From Cohaesibacter sp. ES.047 (GTDB taxonomy: Bacteria; Pseudomonadota; Alphaproteobacteria; Rhizobiales; Cohaesibacteraceae), in the NCBI RefSeq assembly GCF_900215505.1, contig NZ_LT907844.1, positions 1,116,001 to 1,180,000 of the forward strand: a stretch of DNA of 64,000 nucleotides, read 5' to 3'. Below, in pieces: positions 27,150 to 36,504 of the stretch. How positions within the stretch are numbered: the first letter of the stretch is position 1; every line of letters begins with the position of its first letter. The notes below the pieces were generated by a model. The model searched no databases. It saw nothing but the letters and a program-made list of their open reading frames with translations, and was not told where the DNA came from. The position numbers were made by a program, and so were the translations under genes.

Positions 27150-28358
27150 ATGCTGGGTTTGAGTAAGAAAGACACGACCTTTCTCCTGATCGTTATGTTT
27201 CTGACATTGGCGACACCGATATTGCTGCAGCCGTTCCCCGAGAATTCGGCACTGGCGCAGTTCAATGCTGGCTATCCCGATCTGATGCAGCGGTTTGCCA
27301 TCTACGGCATCTTCGCGATCGGGTTCAATATTCTGTTCGGCCTGACCGGCTATCTCTCGTTCGGTCATGCTGCCTTTCTGGGCGTCGGATCCTATTCCGT
27401 CGTCTGGATGTACAAGCTGTTGAGCTACAACGTGCTGCCGGGGCTGTTGCTTGCGGTTCTGATGTCTGCGCTGTTTGCCTTGTTGATCGGTTACATTTCC
27501 CTGCGTAGATCGGGCATTTATTTCTCGATCCTGACGCTCGCCATGGCGCAGATGTCGTTCAACCTAGCCTATTCGGTGCTGACGCCCCTGACAAACGGGG
27601 AAACCGGGCTTCAGGTTTACACGGGCGATCCGCAAGTCTTGATGGGTCAAGACAGTCTGACCTCGCCCCACTTCTTCGGCATTGTGATGCACGAATCGGT
27701 GAAGGTGGATATCGCGGGCTGGCAGTTCACCTTCAGCAATGGCTACTATTTCTGTGCCATCATCGCGATTCTGGTGTTTTACATTTCCCTCAGGATCTTC
27801 CGTTCGCCCTTTGGCATGATGCTGCGTGCGATCAAGACCAACCAGACCCGTATGAACTATACCGGCCTCAATCCTCGTCCCTATACGCTGGCGGCTTTCG
27901 TGATTTCGGGTATGTATGCCGGTCTCGCCGGTGGCCTTCTGGCTGCGATGGATCCTCTGGCCGGGGCGGAACGCATGCAATGGACCGCGTCGGGTGAAGT
28001 GGTTCTGATGACCATTCTGGGCGGTGCCGGAACCTTGATGGGACCGGTGCTGGGCGCAGGCTTCATCAAGTATTTCGAGAATATCTTCTCGAAGATCAAC
28101 GACAATATCCTGCACGGCTGGTTTGCGGCATTGCCCGATGGGCTTGAGGACGCGCTTGTCTTCCTGATGCATCCCTTCATCGGCAAGGGCTGGCACCTGA
28201 CTTTGGGCCTTCTGTTCATGCTCGTGGTCATCTTCCTGCCTGGCGGCCTCATTGAAGGCGGGCAACGCGTACGGCATTGGTTCAAACGCGAGAAGAAGTC
28301 AGAGACACCGCCCAAGGATCCTGATCATCACCCCAAACCGAGCCCTCATGTGGCCTGA
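27150..28358 (+). CDS. livM: Branched-chain amino acid ABC transporter permease, LivM type
   Basis: This second permease subunit of 402 residues has about nine hydrophobic segments. The LivM landmarks are [24 protein letters not shown] near 59-82 and [44 protein letters not shown] in the C-terminal half. The last 30 residues are a charged cytoplasmic tail rich in K, E, P and H. It starts 3 bp after livH and is followed after 15 bp by livG. Confidence 0.93.
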   Translation: MLGLSKKDTTFLLIVMFLTLATPILLQPFPENSALAQFNAGYPDLMQRFAIYGIFAIGFNILFGLTGYLSFGHAAFLGVGSYSVVWMYKLLSYNVLPGLLLAVLMSALFALLIGYISLRRSGIYFSILTLAMAQMSFNLAYSVLTPLTNGETGLQVYTGDPQVLMGQDSLTSPHFFGIVMHESVKVDIAGWQFTFSNGYYFCAIIAILVFYISLRIFRSPFGMMLRAIKTNQTRMNYTGLNPRPYTLAAFVISGMYAGLAGGLLAAMDPLAGAERMQWTASGEVVLMTILGGAGTLMGPVLGAGFIKYFENIFSKINDNILHGWFAALPDGLEDALVFLMHPFIGKGWHLTLGLLFMLVVIFLPGGLIEGGQRVRHWFKREKKSETPPKDPDHHPKPSPHVA

Positions 28359-28373
28359 TGGAGACTGCAAACA

Positions 28374-29129
28374 ATGGGCATTCTTGAAGTCAAGGACGTT
28401 AACAAGCGCTTTGGTGGCCTGCAGGCGCTCGGCGATGTCAATCTGTCGGTGGCCGAAAACTCGGTGCACGCGATCATCGGTCCCAACGGGGCAGGCAAGT
28501 CGACCCTGCTCAACTGTCTGGTTGGCAAGCTCGTACCGGATACCGGGTCCGTCACCTTCAACGGCGAGTCGGTTTTGGGCCGCACGCCCTTTCAAATCAA
28601 TCAGATGGGGATCAGTCGCGTTTTCCAGACGCCGGAAATCTTCACCGATCTGACGGTGATCGAAAATATGCTTATCCCCTGTTTTGCCAAGCGCGACGGG
28701 TCGTTCCGGATGCATGCATTCGAATCTGTCGCCAACGAGAAGGAAATCGTGGAACGCGCCGAGCATATGCTTGAAGAGGTCAACATGGCCGACAAGCAAA
28801 AAATGCTAGGCGGTTCGATGTCTCGCGGGGACAAGCGGCGTCTGGAGATGGCGATGTGTCTGGTGCAGGAGCCCAAGCTGTTGCTCCTGGATGAACCCAC
28901 CGCCGGCATGGCGCGGGCCGATACCAACAACACGATCGAGCTTTTGAAGCAGATCCACGAAAGACACGACATTACCATCGCCATCATCGAGCATGACATG
29001 CATGTGGTGTTTTCTCTTGCCCAGCGCATCACGGTACTGGCGCAGGGCACGCCGTTGGTGGAAGACACACCGGAAAACATCAAGGGCCATCCGAAAGTCA
29101 AGGAAGCCTATCTGGGAGAAGCAGCATGA
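28374..29129 (+). CDS. livG: ABC transporter ATP-binding protein, LivG type
   Basis: This ATPase subunit of 251 residues has Walker A GPNGAGKST near 38-46 and Walker B LLLLDEPTAGM near 166-176. The signature region reads GGSMSRGDKRRLEMAM, a variant of the usual LSxGxxR, and the C-terminal GTPLVEDTPENIKGHPKVKEAYLGE is typical for LivG. It overlaps livF by four bases (ATGA), which implies translational coupling. Confidence 0.94.
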   Translation: MGILEVKDVNKRFGGLQALGDVNLSVAENSVHAIIGPNGAGKSTLLNCLVGKLVPDTGSVTFNGESVLGRTPFQINQMGISRVFQTPEIFTDLTVIENMLIPCFAKRDGSFRMHAFESVANEKEIVERAEHMLEEVNMADKQKMLGGSMSRGDKRRLEMAMCLVQEPKLLLLDEPTAGMARADTNNTIELLKQIHERHDITIAIIEHDMHVVFSLAQRITVLAQGTPLVEDTPENIKGHPKVKEAYLGEAA

Positions 29130-29917
29130 GCGAACTTGTCATTGAAGGAACCCCGCGCCCCGAGGAGAAGCGCACGGATTTCTCCAAACATGGCAACATG
29201 GCGGTAACCGCTCCTGCCTTTCTGTCGGTGCATGACATCCATGCTTATTATGGTGAGAGCTACATTGTTCAGGGTGTGTCGTTCAACGTCCATGAAGGCG
29301 AGATTCTGGCCCTTCTGGGACGCAATGGTGCGGGCAAGACGTCTACCTTGCGGGCCATCGCTCGGCTTGACAATCCGGCTTTGACCTACGGAGAAATCTG
29401 GCTCGATCACCAGCATCTGCACACGATGTCGAGCCATGAAGCGGCACGAGCCGGCATGGTGCTGGTGCCCGAAGATCGGCGCATCATTCCCGGCCTGACG
29501 GTGGAGGAAAATCTCGAGCTGGCACAGATTGTCGAGCCTGTCGGCTGGAGCATCGAGCGGCTTTATGGTCTCTTTCCACGCCTTGGTGAGCGGCGCCTGC
29601 AGGAGGGTGTGACCCTTTCTGGCGGTGAACAGCAGATGCTGGCGATTGCCCGGGCCCTGGCGCGGGATATCAAGGTGTTGCTGCTTGATGAACCCTATGA
29701 GGGGCTTGCTCCGGTCATCGTTGACGAGATTGAAAAGACGCTCGAGATCATCAAGAAACAGGGCATCACGACCATTCTGGTTGAACAGAATGCGATCCGT
29801 GCACTTGAGCTGGCAGATCGGTCGGTCATTCTCGACACCGGCGGGGTGGTGTTTGACGGAACGGCCAAGGAAGTGCTCGACAACAAGGAGTTGCGCGAGA
29901 GTTATCTGGCCATTTAA
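29126..29917 (+). CDS. livF: ABC transporter ATP-binding protein, LivF type
   Basis: This second ATPase of 263 residues has Walker A GRNGAGKTS, signature LSGGEQQMLAIARAL and Walker B VLLLDEPYEGLAPVIV. It carries about 28 extra N-terminal residues before the LSVHDIHAYYG start of the nucleotide-binding domain; an internal ATG (MAVTAPAFLSV) exists, but the ATGA overlap with livG favours the upstream start. It ends the operon and is followed by a strong terminator. Confidence 0.94.
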   Translation: MSELVIEGTPRPEEKRTDFSKHGNMAVTAPAFLSVHDIHAYYGESYIVQGVSFNVHEGEILALLGRNGAGKTSTLRAIARLDNPALTYGEIWLDHQHLHTMSSHEAARAGMVLVPEDRRIIPGLTVEENLELAQIVEPVGWSIERLYGLFPRLGERRLQEGVTLSGGEQQMLAIARALARDIKVLLLDEPYEGLAPVIVDEIEKTLEIIKKQGITTILVEQNAIRALELADRSVILDTGGVVFDGTAKEVLDNKELRESYLAI

Positions 29918-29946
29918 GATCTTGGTCACGCCTTGCCGCTGTTTTG

Positions 29947-29980
29947 AAAGCCCCCGGAGTGTTTGTCCTTCGGGGGCTTT
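29947..29980 (+). terminator. Terminator of the five-gene ABC operon
   Basis: A 10-bp stem (29947-29956 with 29971-29980, AAAGCCCCCG and its complement) is followed by TTG and further T. It lies 30 bases past the livF stop. Confidence 0.85.
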
Positions 29981-30348
29981 TTGCTGATGTGGCTGATGGC
30001 TCCCGATGTTTTCCCCGCACCGTGAGGGTTTTCCCGGCTGTTTTGCAGCGTTGCAATCGTTGACTTGACAGGGAAAGCCTACGATGCAGACTGTCAAGCT
30101 GATCCAGAGTGATGAAAATAACATCGTTCTACGATTTCATCGCTTTGGGTCCTCACGTATTTGGCTTGTTGCTCATGTTTCAAGGTTCAAAACCTTCACG
30201 CCTGTTCGCAATAGGACCCTTACCTGAAATTCCACCATCTGGCCGATGCTTGGCTCGGCTGCCTCTTCAGGCTTCAACAGGCTTAAGGAAAGCGAAGGCT
30301 TCTTTTTGGGCTGGCGAGCCGAATTCAAGACTTTGGATATCGCAAACA
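29981..30348. other. Gap upstream of the MFS gene
   Basis: These 368 bases between the livF terminator and the MFS gene hold no convincing gene. The MFS frame is open back to 30109, but that stretch encodes no membrane segment consistent with the family and has no obvious ribosome site. The MFS promoter should lie here. Confidence 0.45.
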
Positions 30349-31566
30349 ATGCTGACCTTCATCAGGGAAAACGGCCGTTGGCTCGGAGCGGGCTTTCTTC
30401 TTACCCTTGCTTCCTCCTTTGGGCAAACCTGGTTCATTTCTCTGTTCGCAACCGAGATCAAGCTCGAGTTCGGATTGACGGATGGGACGTGGGGCTCGCT
30501 CTATACGGCTGCAACGCTGTCTTCAGCGCTGCTGATGTTCCTGCTGGGGTCGCTGGTCGATCGTATCCCCTTGGTGCGGTTTGCTCCCGTCATGACAGTT
30601 CTGTTTGCCATTGCTGCATTGGGGTTCAGCTTCTCTTCCTCGATTCTTTTCCTTGGGTTCTTTCTGTTTTTGTTGCGCTTTTGCGGGCAGGGGATGTTCA
30701 GCCATATTGCCATGACGGCGATGGGGCGCTGGTTTCACGCGACCCGCGGACGTGCGGTTTCAATTGCCAATCTGGGCCATCCTTTCGGAGAGGTCGTTAT
30801 TCCGTTGATCGCGGTGTTCGCAATCGCAACCATCGGCTGGAACGCGACATGGATGATTGTTGCTGCGATGCTGCTTATCCTGGTTGGACCCGGTTTGTGG
30901 TGGATGCTCAGTCATGACCGTTCACCTCAGGGGAGCCGGTTGGACGAATTGCCTCACGGCTCGGGCGGAAAGCACTGGACGCGCAGCGAAGCGGTCAAGC
31001 ACTGGCTGTTGCCTGCCCTTATTCCCATGCTGCTGACACCGGGTTTCATTTCGACGGTCGTCTTTTTCCATCAGGCCCATATCGCCGATGTCAAGGGATG
31101 GTCGCTGATGGAAATGGCGCCGGGCTACAGCTTCTTTGCCACGGCCACAGTCGGGGCGACATTCCTTGTGGGGTGGATGTCCGACCGGTTTGGGGCGGAT
31201 CGGCTTCTGCCCTATATCCTCATTCCCATGGGGCTTGGTGTTCTTTTTATCGGGCTCGGGGCCCCGGTCTGGAGCTGGTATGCATCACTGGCGCTGTGCG
31301 GCCTGACACAAGGGGCCTCGGGTGCCTTCTGGGGGGTCTTCCTGCCCGTTGCCTATGGTACACGCTATCTTGGTGCCATCCGCTCTCTGGCGACCACGGT
31401 GATGGTGTTCTCGACAGCCATCGGGCCGGGACTTACGGGTCTGCTCATCGACGGCGGCATTCCCTTCCCGGTTCAGAGCTTTGCCATGAGCCTCTGGTGC
31501 ATCCTGTTTTCCATGGTCGGTCTTGTCATCATGCGGCGTATGAAGCGCGAGGCTGACGCCGCATGA
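30349..31566 (+). CDS. MFS transporter
   Basis: This 405-residue polytopic protein has about twelve hydrophobic segments in two halves, with a charged central loop near 195-215. LLGSLVDRIPLVRFA near 64-78 and VGWMSDRFGADRLL in the second half are the MFS loop 2-3 motifs. I chose the ATG at 30349 (MLTFIRENGRWLGAGFLL), where the first membrane helix begins naturally. Substrate unknown. It converges with opgH, 21 bp apart. Confidence 0.85.
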   Translation: MLTFIRENGRWLGAGFLLTLASSFGQTWFISLFATEIKLEFGLTDGTWGSLYTAATLSSALLMFLLGSLVDRIPLVRFAPVMTVLFAIAALGFSFSSSILFLGFFLFLLRFCGQGMFSHIAMTAMGRWFHATRGRAVSIANLGHPFGEVVIPLIAVFAIATIGWNATWMIVAAMLLILVGPGLWWMLSHDRSPQGSRLDELPHGSGGKHWTRSEAVKHWLLPALIPMLLTPGFISTVVFFHQAHIADVKGWSLMEMAPGYSFFATATVGATFLVGWMSDRFGADRLLPYILIPMGLGVLFIGLGAPVWSWYASLALCGLTQGASGAFWGVFLPVAYGTRYLGAIRSLATTVMVFSTAIGPGLTGLLIDGGIPFPVQSFAMSLWCILFSMVGLVIMRRMKREADAA

Positions 31567-31587
31567 CAGTGGTCATGATGCGCGTGG

Positions 31588-33372
31588 TCATGATGCCTTT
31601 GATCCCTTTGACGCCTCTGGTGTGAGAGGGCTGTCGAGGGATCGAGGTTGCCAGCTTTCGAGGATGGCATCGTGGAGCAACACGATTGCCGGGGTTTTTG
31701 TCTCGCCGGGTACGGTGAGCAAGGTGCCGTCGTCCGATCTCGAACTCCACCACAGAATGAGTGGTGCGAGGGCAAGCGGCAGCGCCACCGGCATGAGCCA
31801 GAACAACAGGTCGGGTGCAAAGACCTCTACCATGACCAGTCCGCCGATGCCGCTCAAGGCGATCCACCATGAGGCGGCGAGGCTTTCCAGAAGACCAAGA
31901 CGACCGTCCCCCCGGTCTGAGCTTGGCCAGCCGCCGTCCTTGCCCATCAGAACCTGATAGACCGAGCGGGTGGCAAACAACATCATGATCGGCGCGATCA
32001 TCGACGAGAAGAGCAACTCCCACAGGGTCGAGCCAAGAACACGGACAAAGCCGCCAAAGAGCCGGGCCTGCCCGTTGATGCCTGCCTTGATCACCATCAG
32101 CAGCTTGGGCAGAAACAACAGCCCGAAGATGCCGACAAACAGCCCGATGGCTTCGGTCGCCATGGACGGCGGTATGTAGGGGATTGGCCAGTTCGGCTCG
32201 GGAAAATAGTCCGGTTGGCTATCAAAATAGGGATCCAGAACAGAGGCAATCAGGAACGCCAGCCAGAAGACCGGGGCGACATAGGCCATGATGCCTTGAG
32301 CAAAGGTGAAGCGCGACCATGCCTTGAGGTCGGGTGCGTTGAGGATGCGTCCATGTTGAAGGTTGCCCTGACACCAGCGCCGATCCCGTTTGGCGTGCTC
32401 GACGATATTCTCCGGGCCTTCCTCGAAGGAGCCGCCCAGATCGTCATCGACCCGGACAGTCCAGCCTGCGCGCGCCAGAAGTGCGGCCTCCACATAGTCG
32501 TGACTGAGGATATGGCCACCAAAGGGGGGCGCGCCGCGCAAAACGGGCAGTCCGCAGGACTGGGCAAAGGCCGAGACACGGACGATGGCATTGTGTCCCC
32601 AGAAGGGACCGGTCCGCCCCTGCAGCATGGCTTGTCCACGGCAGAAGATGGGGGAGAAGAAGGAGGCAGAAAACTGCATGGCACGACCAAAGCGCGAGCG
32701 GGCCCGGACGATCTTTGGCAGGGTCTGGAGCAATCCCAAGCTCGGATCCGCGTCCATGCGCCGGATCATCTCGATGATGGTTTTGCCTTCCATCAGACTG
32801 TCGGCATCAAGAATGACTGCATAGTCGTAGGCGCGCCCGGACCGGACGATGAAATCCTCGAGATTGCCTGCCTTCTTGCCTGTGTTCTCTTCGCGGCGGC
32901 GATAGAAGAAGCGGCCCATGCCGTCCGTCTCTTCAACCAGATGCACAAAGAGCTGTTCTTCCTGAGCGGCTATGGTTTCATCGCGGGTATCGGAGAGGAT
33001 GACAAAATGCACGTCCGCTTCGATGGAGGTTTGCTTGAGAGACCGATCCATGGCTGCGAGACGCGAGAAGGATACACGCGGATCTTCGTTATAGACCGGC
33101 ATGATGACGATTGTTTTTGCCGTGATCGGTTTGCTGCGATCCAGCTCGCGCGTGGCGGGGCTCGTGGTCAGGCCGAGCAGCCCTTGAATGCCGCCCCATG
33201 CCAGCCATGTGGTCGAGATCAGAATGAGACATGCGCGCACCAGATCAAGCATGTCGAGGCCATCGACGCTGCCGATCTGGATGAACACCATAAAGGCACC
33301 AAGGCCGATCACGAGCGTGGCTGCAATTGTTGCTGTGCGCAAGGCCCGCAGGGATAGGGGGGGAGTTGCCAT
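31588..33372 (-). CDS. opgH: Glucans biosynthesis glucosyltransferase H
   Basis: OpgH (MdoH) polymerises the beta-1,2 backbone of osmoregulated periplasmic glucans from UDP-glucose across the inner membrane. The 594-residue form has two N-terminal membrane helices (about 9-32 and 42-66), a GT2 catalytic domain at about 85-340, and a C-terminal membrane block. Key residues seen are DAD at 189-191, the FWGHNAIVR region near 257-265 and RDRRWCQGN at 329-337. The frame has a stop two codons before the ATG at 33372. A separate open frame just upstream looks like the normal N-terminal extension of this family, so the 5' end may be frameshifted. Confidence 0.92.
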   Translation of the reverse strand: MATPPLSLRALRTATIAATLVIGLGAFMVFIQIGSVDGLDMLDLVRACLILISTTWLAWGGIQGLLGLTTSPATRELDRSKPITAKTIVIMPVYNEDPRVSFSRLAAMDRSLKQTSIEADVHFVILSDTRDETIAAQEEQLFVHLVEETDGMGRFFYRRREENTGKKAGNLEDFIVRSGRAYDYAVILDADSLMEGKTIIEMIRRMDADPSLGLLQTLPKIVRARSRFGRAMQFSASFFSPIFCRGQAMLQGRTGPFWGHNAIVRVSAFAQSCGLPVLRGAPPFGGHILSHDYVEAALLARAGWTVRVDDDLGGSFEEGPENIVEHAKRDRRWCQGNLQHGRILNAPDLKAWSRFTFAQGIMAYVAPVFWLAFLIASVLDPYFDSQPDYFPEPNWPIPYIPPSMATEAIGLFVGIFGLLFLPKLLMVIKAGINGQARLFGGFVRVLGSTLWELLFSSMIAPIMMLFATRSVYQVLMGKDGGWPSSDRGDGRLGLLESLAASWWIALSGIGGLVMVEVFAPDLLFWLMPVALPLALAPLILWWSSRSDDGTLLTVPGETKTPAIVLLHDAILESWQPRSLDSPLTPEASKGSKAS

Positions 33373-33430
33373 GGGTCAGGCCCTCTTGCGAGTTGAGATC
33401 ATGCGTTCGATGAGGGTGGAAGGCGCGAGA

Positions 33431-33613
33431 TCAGGCTGGATCTCGGCTCAACCGGCGGCTGCCAAGACGGAGCCAGCGGAGGAGCAGAAGCCGTTTGGGT
33501 GCACGGGATTGTTCTCTGGTTTGTCCGGGGAGCCGTTCCAACGTCTGGGTGGGCATGGAGATCGGTGCTTTGGGCAGGGCGCAGGGGCCGGATGTGAGGT
33601 CTTGGAAGGTCAT
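33431..33613 (-). pseudogene. Short ORF resembling the N-terminal extension of OpgH
   Basis: This 60-codon frame starts at an ATG at 33613 with an excellent AGGAGAG ribosome site 5 bases upstream, 63 bases after the opgG stop. It encodes MTFQDLTSGPC, then KAPISMPTQTLERLPGQT and a basic stretch, ending in TGA at 33431. OpgH proteins of alphaproteobacteria commonly begin with a short cytoplasmic segment containing an AP-x-x-MP-x-Q motif, which this matches. It is in a different frame from the opgH body and stops 58 bases before that ATG. It is either a displaced opgH 5' end (mutation or sequence error) or a separate leader peptide. The pseudogene label is inference. Confidence 0.45.
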
Positions 33614-33675
33614 CAGTCTCTCCTCTTCTCGGGTGCTTGACTTTGGGGAACTGGGGGGATCTGGAAACACCAACA

Positions 33676-35256
33676 TTACTTGTTGATCCACTGGTAGATC
33701 CAGGTTTCAGACAACCGGCGGCCAAAGCCGGCGAGATGAGCATTCATCTCGACAATGGCCTCCGGTTCGGCACTAACATCAAGGACGAGGCGCCAGACAC
33801 CCTCGTCGGGGATCGGGATAAGCGTCTGGGAGATGATCTTGCCATTCTCAACATGGGCTTTGGCCTTGAGACCGTCCTCGAGCGCCGAGGTTGGCAGGCC
33901 TGCGGCTATGCCGTCCTTGAAGTCGATAACGAATTTGCGCGAGCCGTCTTCGTTGGAAACGCCCGAGACGCCGCCGCTGCCTGCTCTTGTTTCATGAACA
34001 TAAGCCAGATCACCATCGGCTTCGGGCGGTAGATCGCCCCAGTGCAGGCGGTAGGTGAATTCGAACGTCTGTCCGGCCTTGCCGCCATTCTCGGGCAGCC
34101 AGAAGGCGACGATATTGTCATTCACCTCCAAGTCGGTGGGGATTTCCACAAGGCGAACCTTCCCCTTGCCCCAATCGCCGACTGGTTCGACCTTGAGGGA
34201 CGGCCGCCGTTCATAATGAGCCATAGTGTCCTGATAATTCTCAAAGTCGCGGTCGCGCTGATAGAGGCCAAAATCTTCAAGTGAGTTGACCTCAAAGTAG
34301 CTCGAGGCGAGATGGGGCGGGTTCGACAGAGGACGCCAGATGTGTTCACCCTCGCGGGTTTTGATGACAAGGCCTTCACTGTCATGAACCTGTGGGCGGA
34401 AGTCATCGAACTTGTCGCGATTGCGCTCGGCAAACAGGAACATGGAAGTCAGGGGCGCAATACCCAGTTGGGGGATGTCGGCGCGCAGGAAGAGCCGCGC
34501 TGTGGTTTCCATCACGGTATTTTCACCCGGCTTGACGACGAAGCGATAGGCTCCCGTCAGGGATTCGCTTTCAAGTGCCGCATAGACGGTGACCGTCTCG
34601 GCTCCCGCTGTTGGCTTTTCAACGTAGAAACGAGTAAAGACCGGGAATTCTTCCGGCTCGGAGCCGCCGGTGTTGATCGCAAGACCGCGGGCGGACAGAC
34701 CATAGATGGAGCCACGACCAAGGGCGCGGAAGTAGGAGGCTCCCTGAAAGGCCAGAAGTTCGTCGAAGATGTCCGGGCGGTTGAGCGGATAGTGCAGGCG
34801 GAACCCGGCTATGCCGGGCAACTGCTCATGGGCAGGTACCAACTCTCGGGCCTCACGCTCATAAATGAAATCATCGGTGTTGAACATGACCGGCGTCGCT
34901 TCGCCATCCGAGACTTCGTAGAGCGTCACCGGAGATCGGAAAAGCCAGCCCATGTGGAAGGCATGCAGGCGAAAGCTGTTGTTCTTGATATGTGAGAAGA
35001 GCGCCTTTTCGGAGTTGTACCTGATCAGCTTGTAGGCGTCATAGGTCAGGTCTCCGAGATAGCCGCCAACCTTTTCTAGGGGGCTGTAGTCCTGGCCGGC
35101 CTTGAGGCGCATGTCTTCGGTCAGTTTGTCAAAACTGAAGGGCTGACCTGACATGGCGGCGGCTTTTTCCTCGGCGTGGAGGGCGCTGGAGGCAAATAGC
35201 GGCGTGATCGCAGTGGCGGCACTTGCTGCCATAAAAAACCGACGTGATATGTGCAT
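33676..35256 (-). CDS. opgG: Glucan biosynthesis protein G
   Basis: OpgG (MdoG) is a periplasmic protein needed to build osmoregulated periplasmic glucans, working with OpgH. The 526-residue protein begins MHISRRFFMAASAATA, a Tat-like signal with twin arginines and an ALHAEE cleavage region. The mature part starts with FSFDKLTEDMRLKA. Conserved family stretches include YPLNRPDIFDELLAFQGASYFRALGRGSIYGLSARGLAINT and DFESNSLED-like FEVNSLEDFGLYQRDRDF. I use the ATG at 35256 instead of a TTG at 35280. It is first in an opgG-opgH operon. Confidence 0.95.
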   Translation of the reverse strand: MHISRRFFMAASAATAITPLFASSALHAEEKAAAMSGQPFSFDKLTEDMRLKAGQDYSPLEKVGGYLGDLTYDAYKLIRYNSEKALFSHIKNNSFRLHAFHMGWLFRSPVTLYEVSDGEATPVMFNTDDFIYEREARELVPAHEQLPGIAGFRLHYPLNRPDIFDELLAFQGASYFRALGRGSIYGLSARGLAINTGGSEPEEFPVFTRFYVEKPTAGAETVTVYAALESESLTGAYRFVVKPGENTVMETTARLFLRADIPQLGIAPLTSMFLFAERNRDKFDDFRPQVHDSEGLVIKTREGEHIWRPLSNPPHLASSYFEVNSLEDFGLYQRDRDFENYQDTMAHYERRPSLKVEPVGDWGKGKVRLVEIPTDLEVNDNIVAFWLPENGGKAGQTFEFTYRLHWGDLPPEADGDLAYVHETRAGSGGVSGVSNEDGSRKFVIDFKDGIAAGLPTSALEDGLKAKAHVENGKIISQTLIPIPDEGVWRLVLDVSAEPEAIVEMNAHLAGFGRRLSETWIYQWINK

Positions 35257-35678
35257 TTCGAAAGTGGTTCCCAATTCCAATACAGATCGATTTACAACAA
35301 ATGCATCCGGGGGCAGAAAGTTCCAACGGTACGGTTACTACAGAGGCCTGCGTGTCAGGGTTATGTAGAATTGCGCATATCGGTCCAGTTGCCCGGAGGC
35401 TTGCGTTTTTCGAACGAATTTAGTGACTTATACTTTTCGCCAGCAGTGTGGGGTAAAATTTGAGACGAAAAATGGCAAGGGGAGAAAGAGCGTGTATCAA
35501 GCGAACCGGAGGGGAACAACGGGTCGAAAAAAAGTCCGATAAGTGTTGGAGTCTCAAGCTTCTTGAGACGATCAGGACTGTGTAAACAATCGCCCTCAAT
35601 TGATGGCAACCGTGCTCCGGATCAGAAGGGGCGCGGTTTCGGTGGCAGAACCGTGGCGGAAATGTGGTCGTCAGCTGG
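35257..35678. other. Upstream region of opgG
   Basis: This 422-base gap between opgG and the TauE/SafE gene, both on the minus strand, holds the opgG promoter. I see no gene; open frames of 65-82 codons here lack family features and ribosome sites. No clear terminator for the neighbour was found. Confidence 0.45.
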
Positions 35679-36446
35679 CTAGAGCAGGTCTCTTGCAGCC
35701 TTTAACAGCATGATAAGCGCAAGCGCGGTGAGGACGATCCTGAAAATCTTGCGGAACAGGCTTTCATCCATGTGACGCAAGGCTCTCGCGCCGGTCAGGG
35801 TTCCGACATAGCCTGACATGATCATGCAGATCATCAGGGCAATCCATGAATGATAGGCGAAGCCGACCAGACCGAACGCCAGAATCTTGAAGCCATGCTG
35901 GATCGACATCGCGGTCGCGTGAGTGGCCACGACGGTTTGTCGGTCGGACGACTGACCACTGACGACGGCGGCAATCAGCGGGCCTGTTGCACCAAGGAAC
36001 ATCGCACCGAAGGCTGTAACGCCTCCCATGAGAGCCACCATGATGGGGCCGCCCTTCAGGCGCTTCGGCTTGGGTCCCCAGATGATGTAGAGCAGGAACA
36101 GCGCAAGGCAGATCTTGAGGAAGACATCGGGCAGGGAGATGACGACCTGGGAGCCGATCGCAATGCCAATGATCGTGCCAATCACGAAGGTGACCAGAAA
36201 GGACCAGAGGATATGCGCCCGCAGATGATGGGCGCGCCCGACGTTGGACCCCAACTGGATCACTCCGTGAACCGGAATGAGCGTGGCCACCGGAACGAAA
36301 GATGACATCAGGGCCAGCAGGGCAACGCCGCCGCCAATGCCGAACGCTGCGGTGAAGGCCGAAGTGCAGTAGCTGGCGACAATCAACCCGATGATGACGG
36401 TGTCAGAAAGGCCCGTTCCGGAAAAGAGAGGAAGAGTTTCGAGCAA
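35679..36446 (-). CDS. Sulfite exporter TauE/SafE family protein
   Basis: This 255-residue inner-membrane protein has about seven to eight hydrophobic segments. It has the family patterns FGIGGGVALLALMSSFVP near 37-54 and FLGATGPLIAAVV near 150-162. Members export sulfite, sulfoacetate or other organosulfonates; the ligand is not known here. No ATG fits, so translation probably begins at a TTG at 36446, which has GAGGTG 6 bases upstream. Confidence 0.85.
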   Translation of the reverse strand: MLETLPLFSGTGLSDTVIIGLIVASYCTSAFTAAFGIGGGVALLALMSSFVPVATLIPVHGVIQLGSNVGRAHHLRAHILWSFLVTFVIGTIIGIAIGSQVVISLPDVFLKICLALFLLYIIWGPKPKRLKGGPIMVALMGGVTAFGAMFLGATGPLIAAVVSGQSSDRQTVVATHATAMSIQHGFKILAFGLVGFAYHSWIALMICMIMSGYVGTLTGARALRHMDESLFRKIFRIVLTALALIMLLKAARDLL

Positions 36447-36504
36447 CGGAACACCTCGGTCTTGCCGGGGCCATCCTTAAAGCTGATCAGACAGATGAAG
36501 TCGG

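Noticed and set aside
26340-27368. 342-codon minus-strand frame
   Set aside because: Antisense to livH/livM; low-complexity H, Q, D and R-rich translation and no family features.
33399-33743. 114-codon minus-strand frame across the opgG-opgH gap
   Set aside because: Overlaps the opgG end, has no ribosome site, and the overlapping 60-codon frame has far better support.
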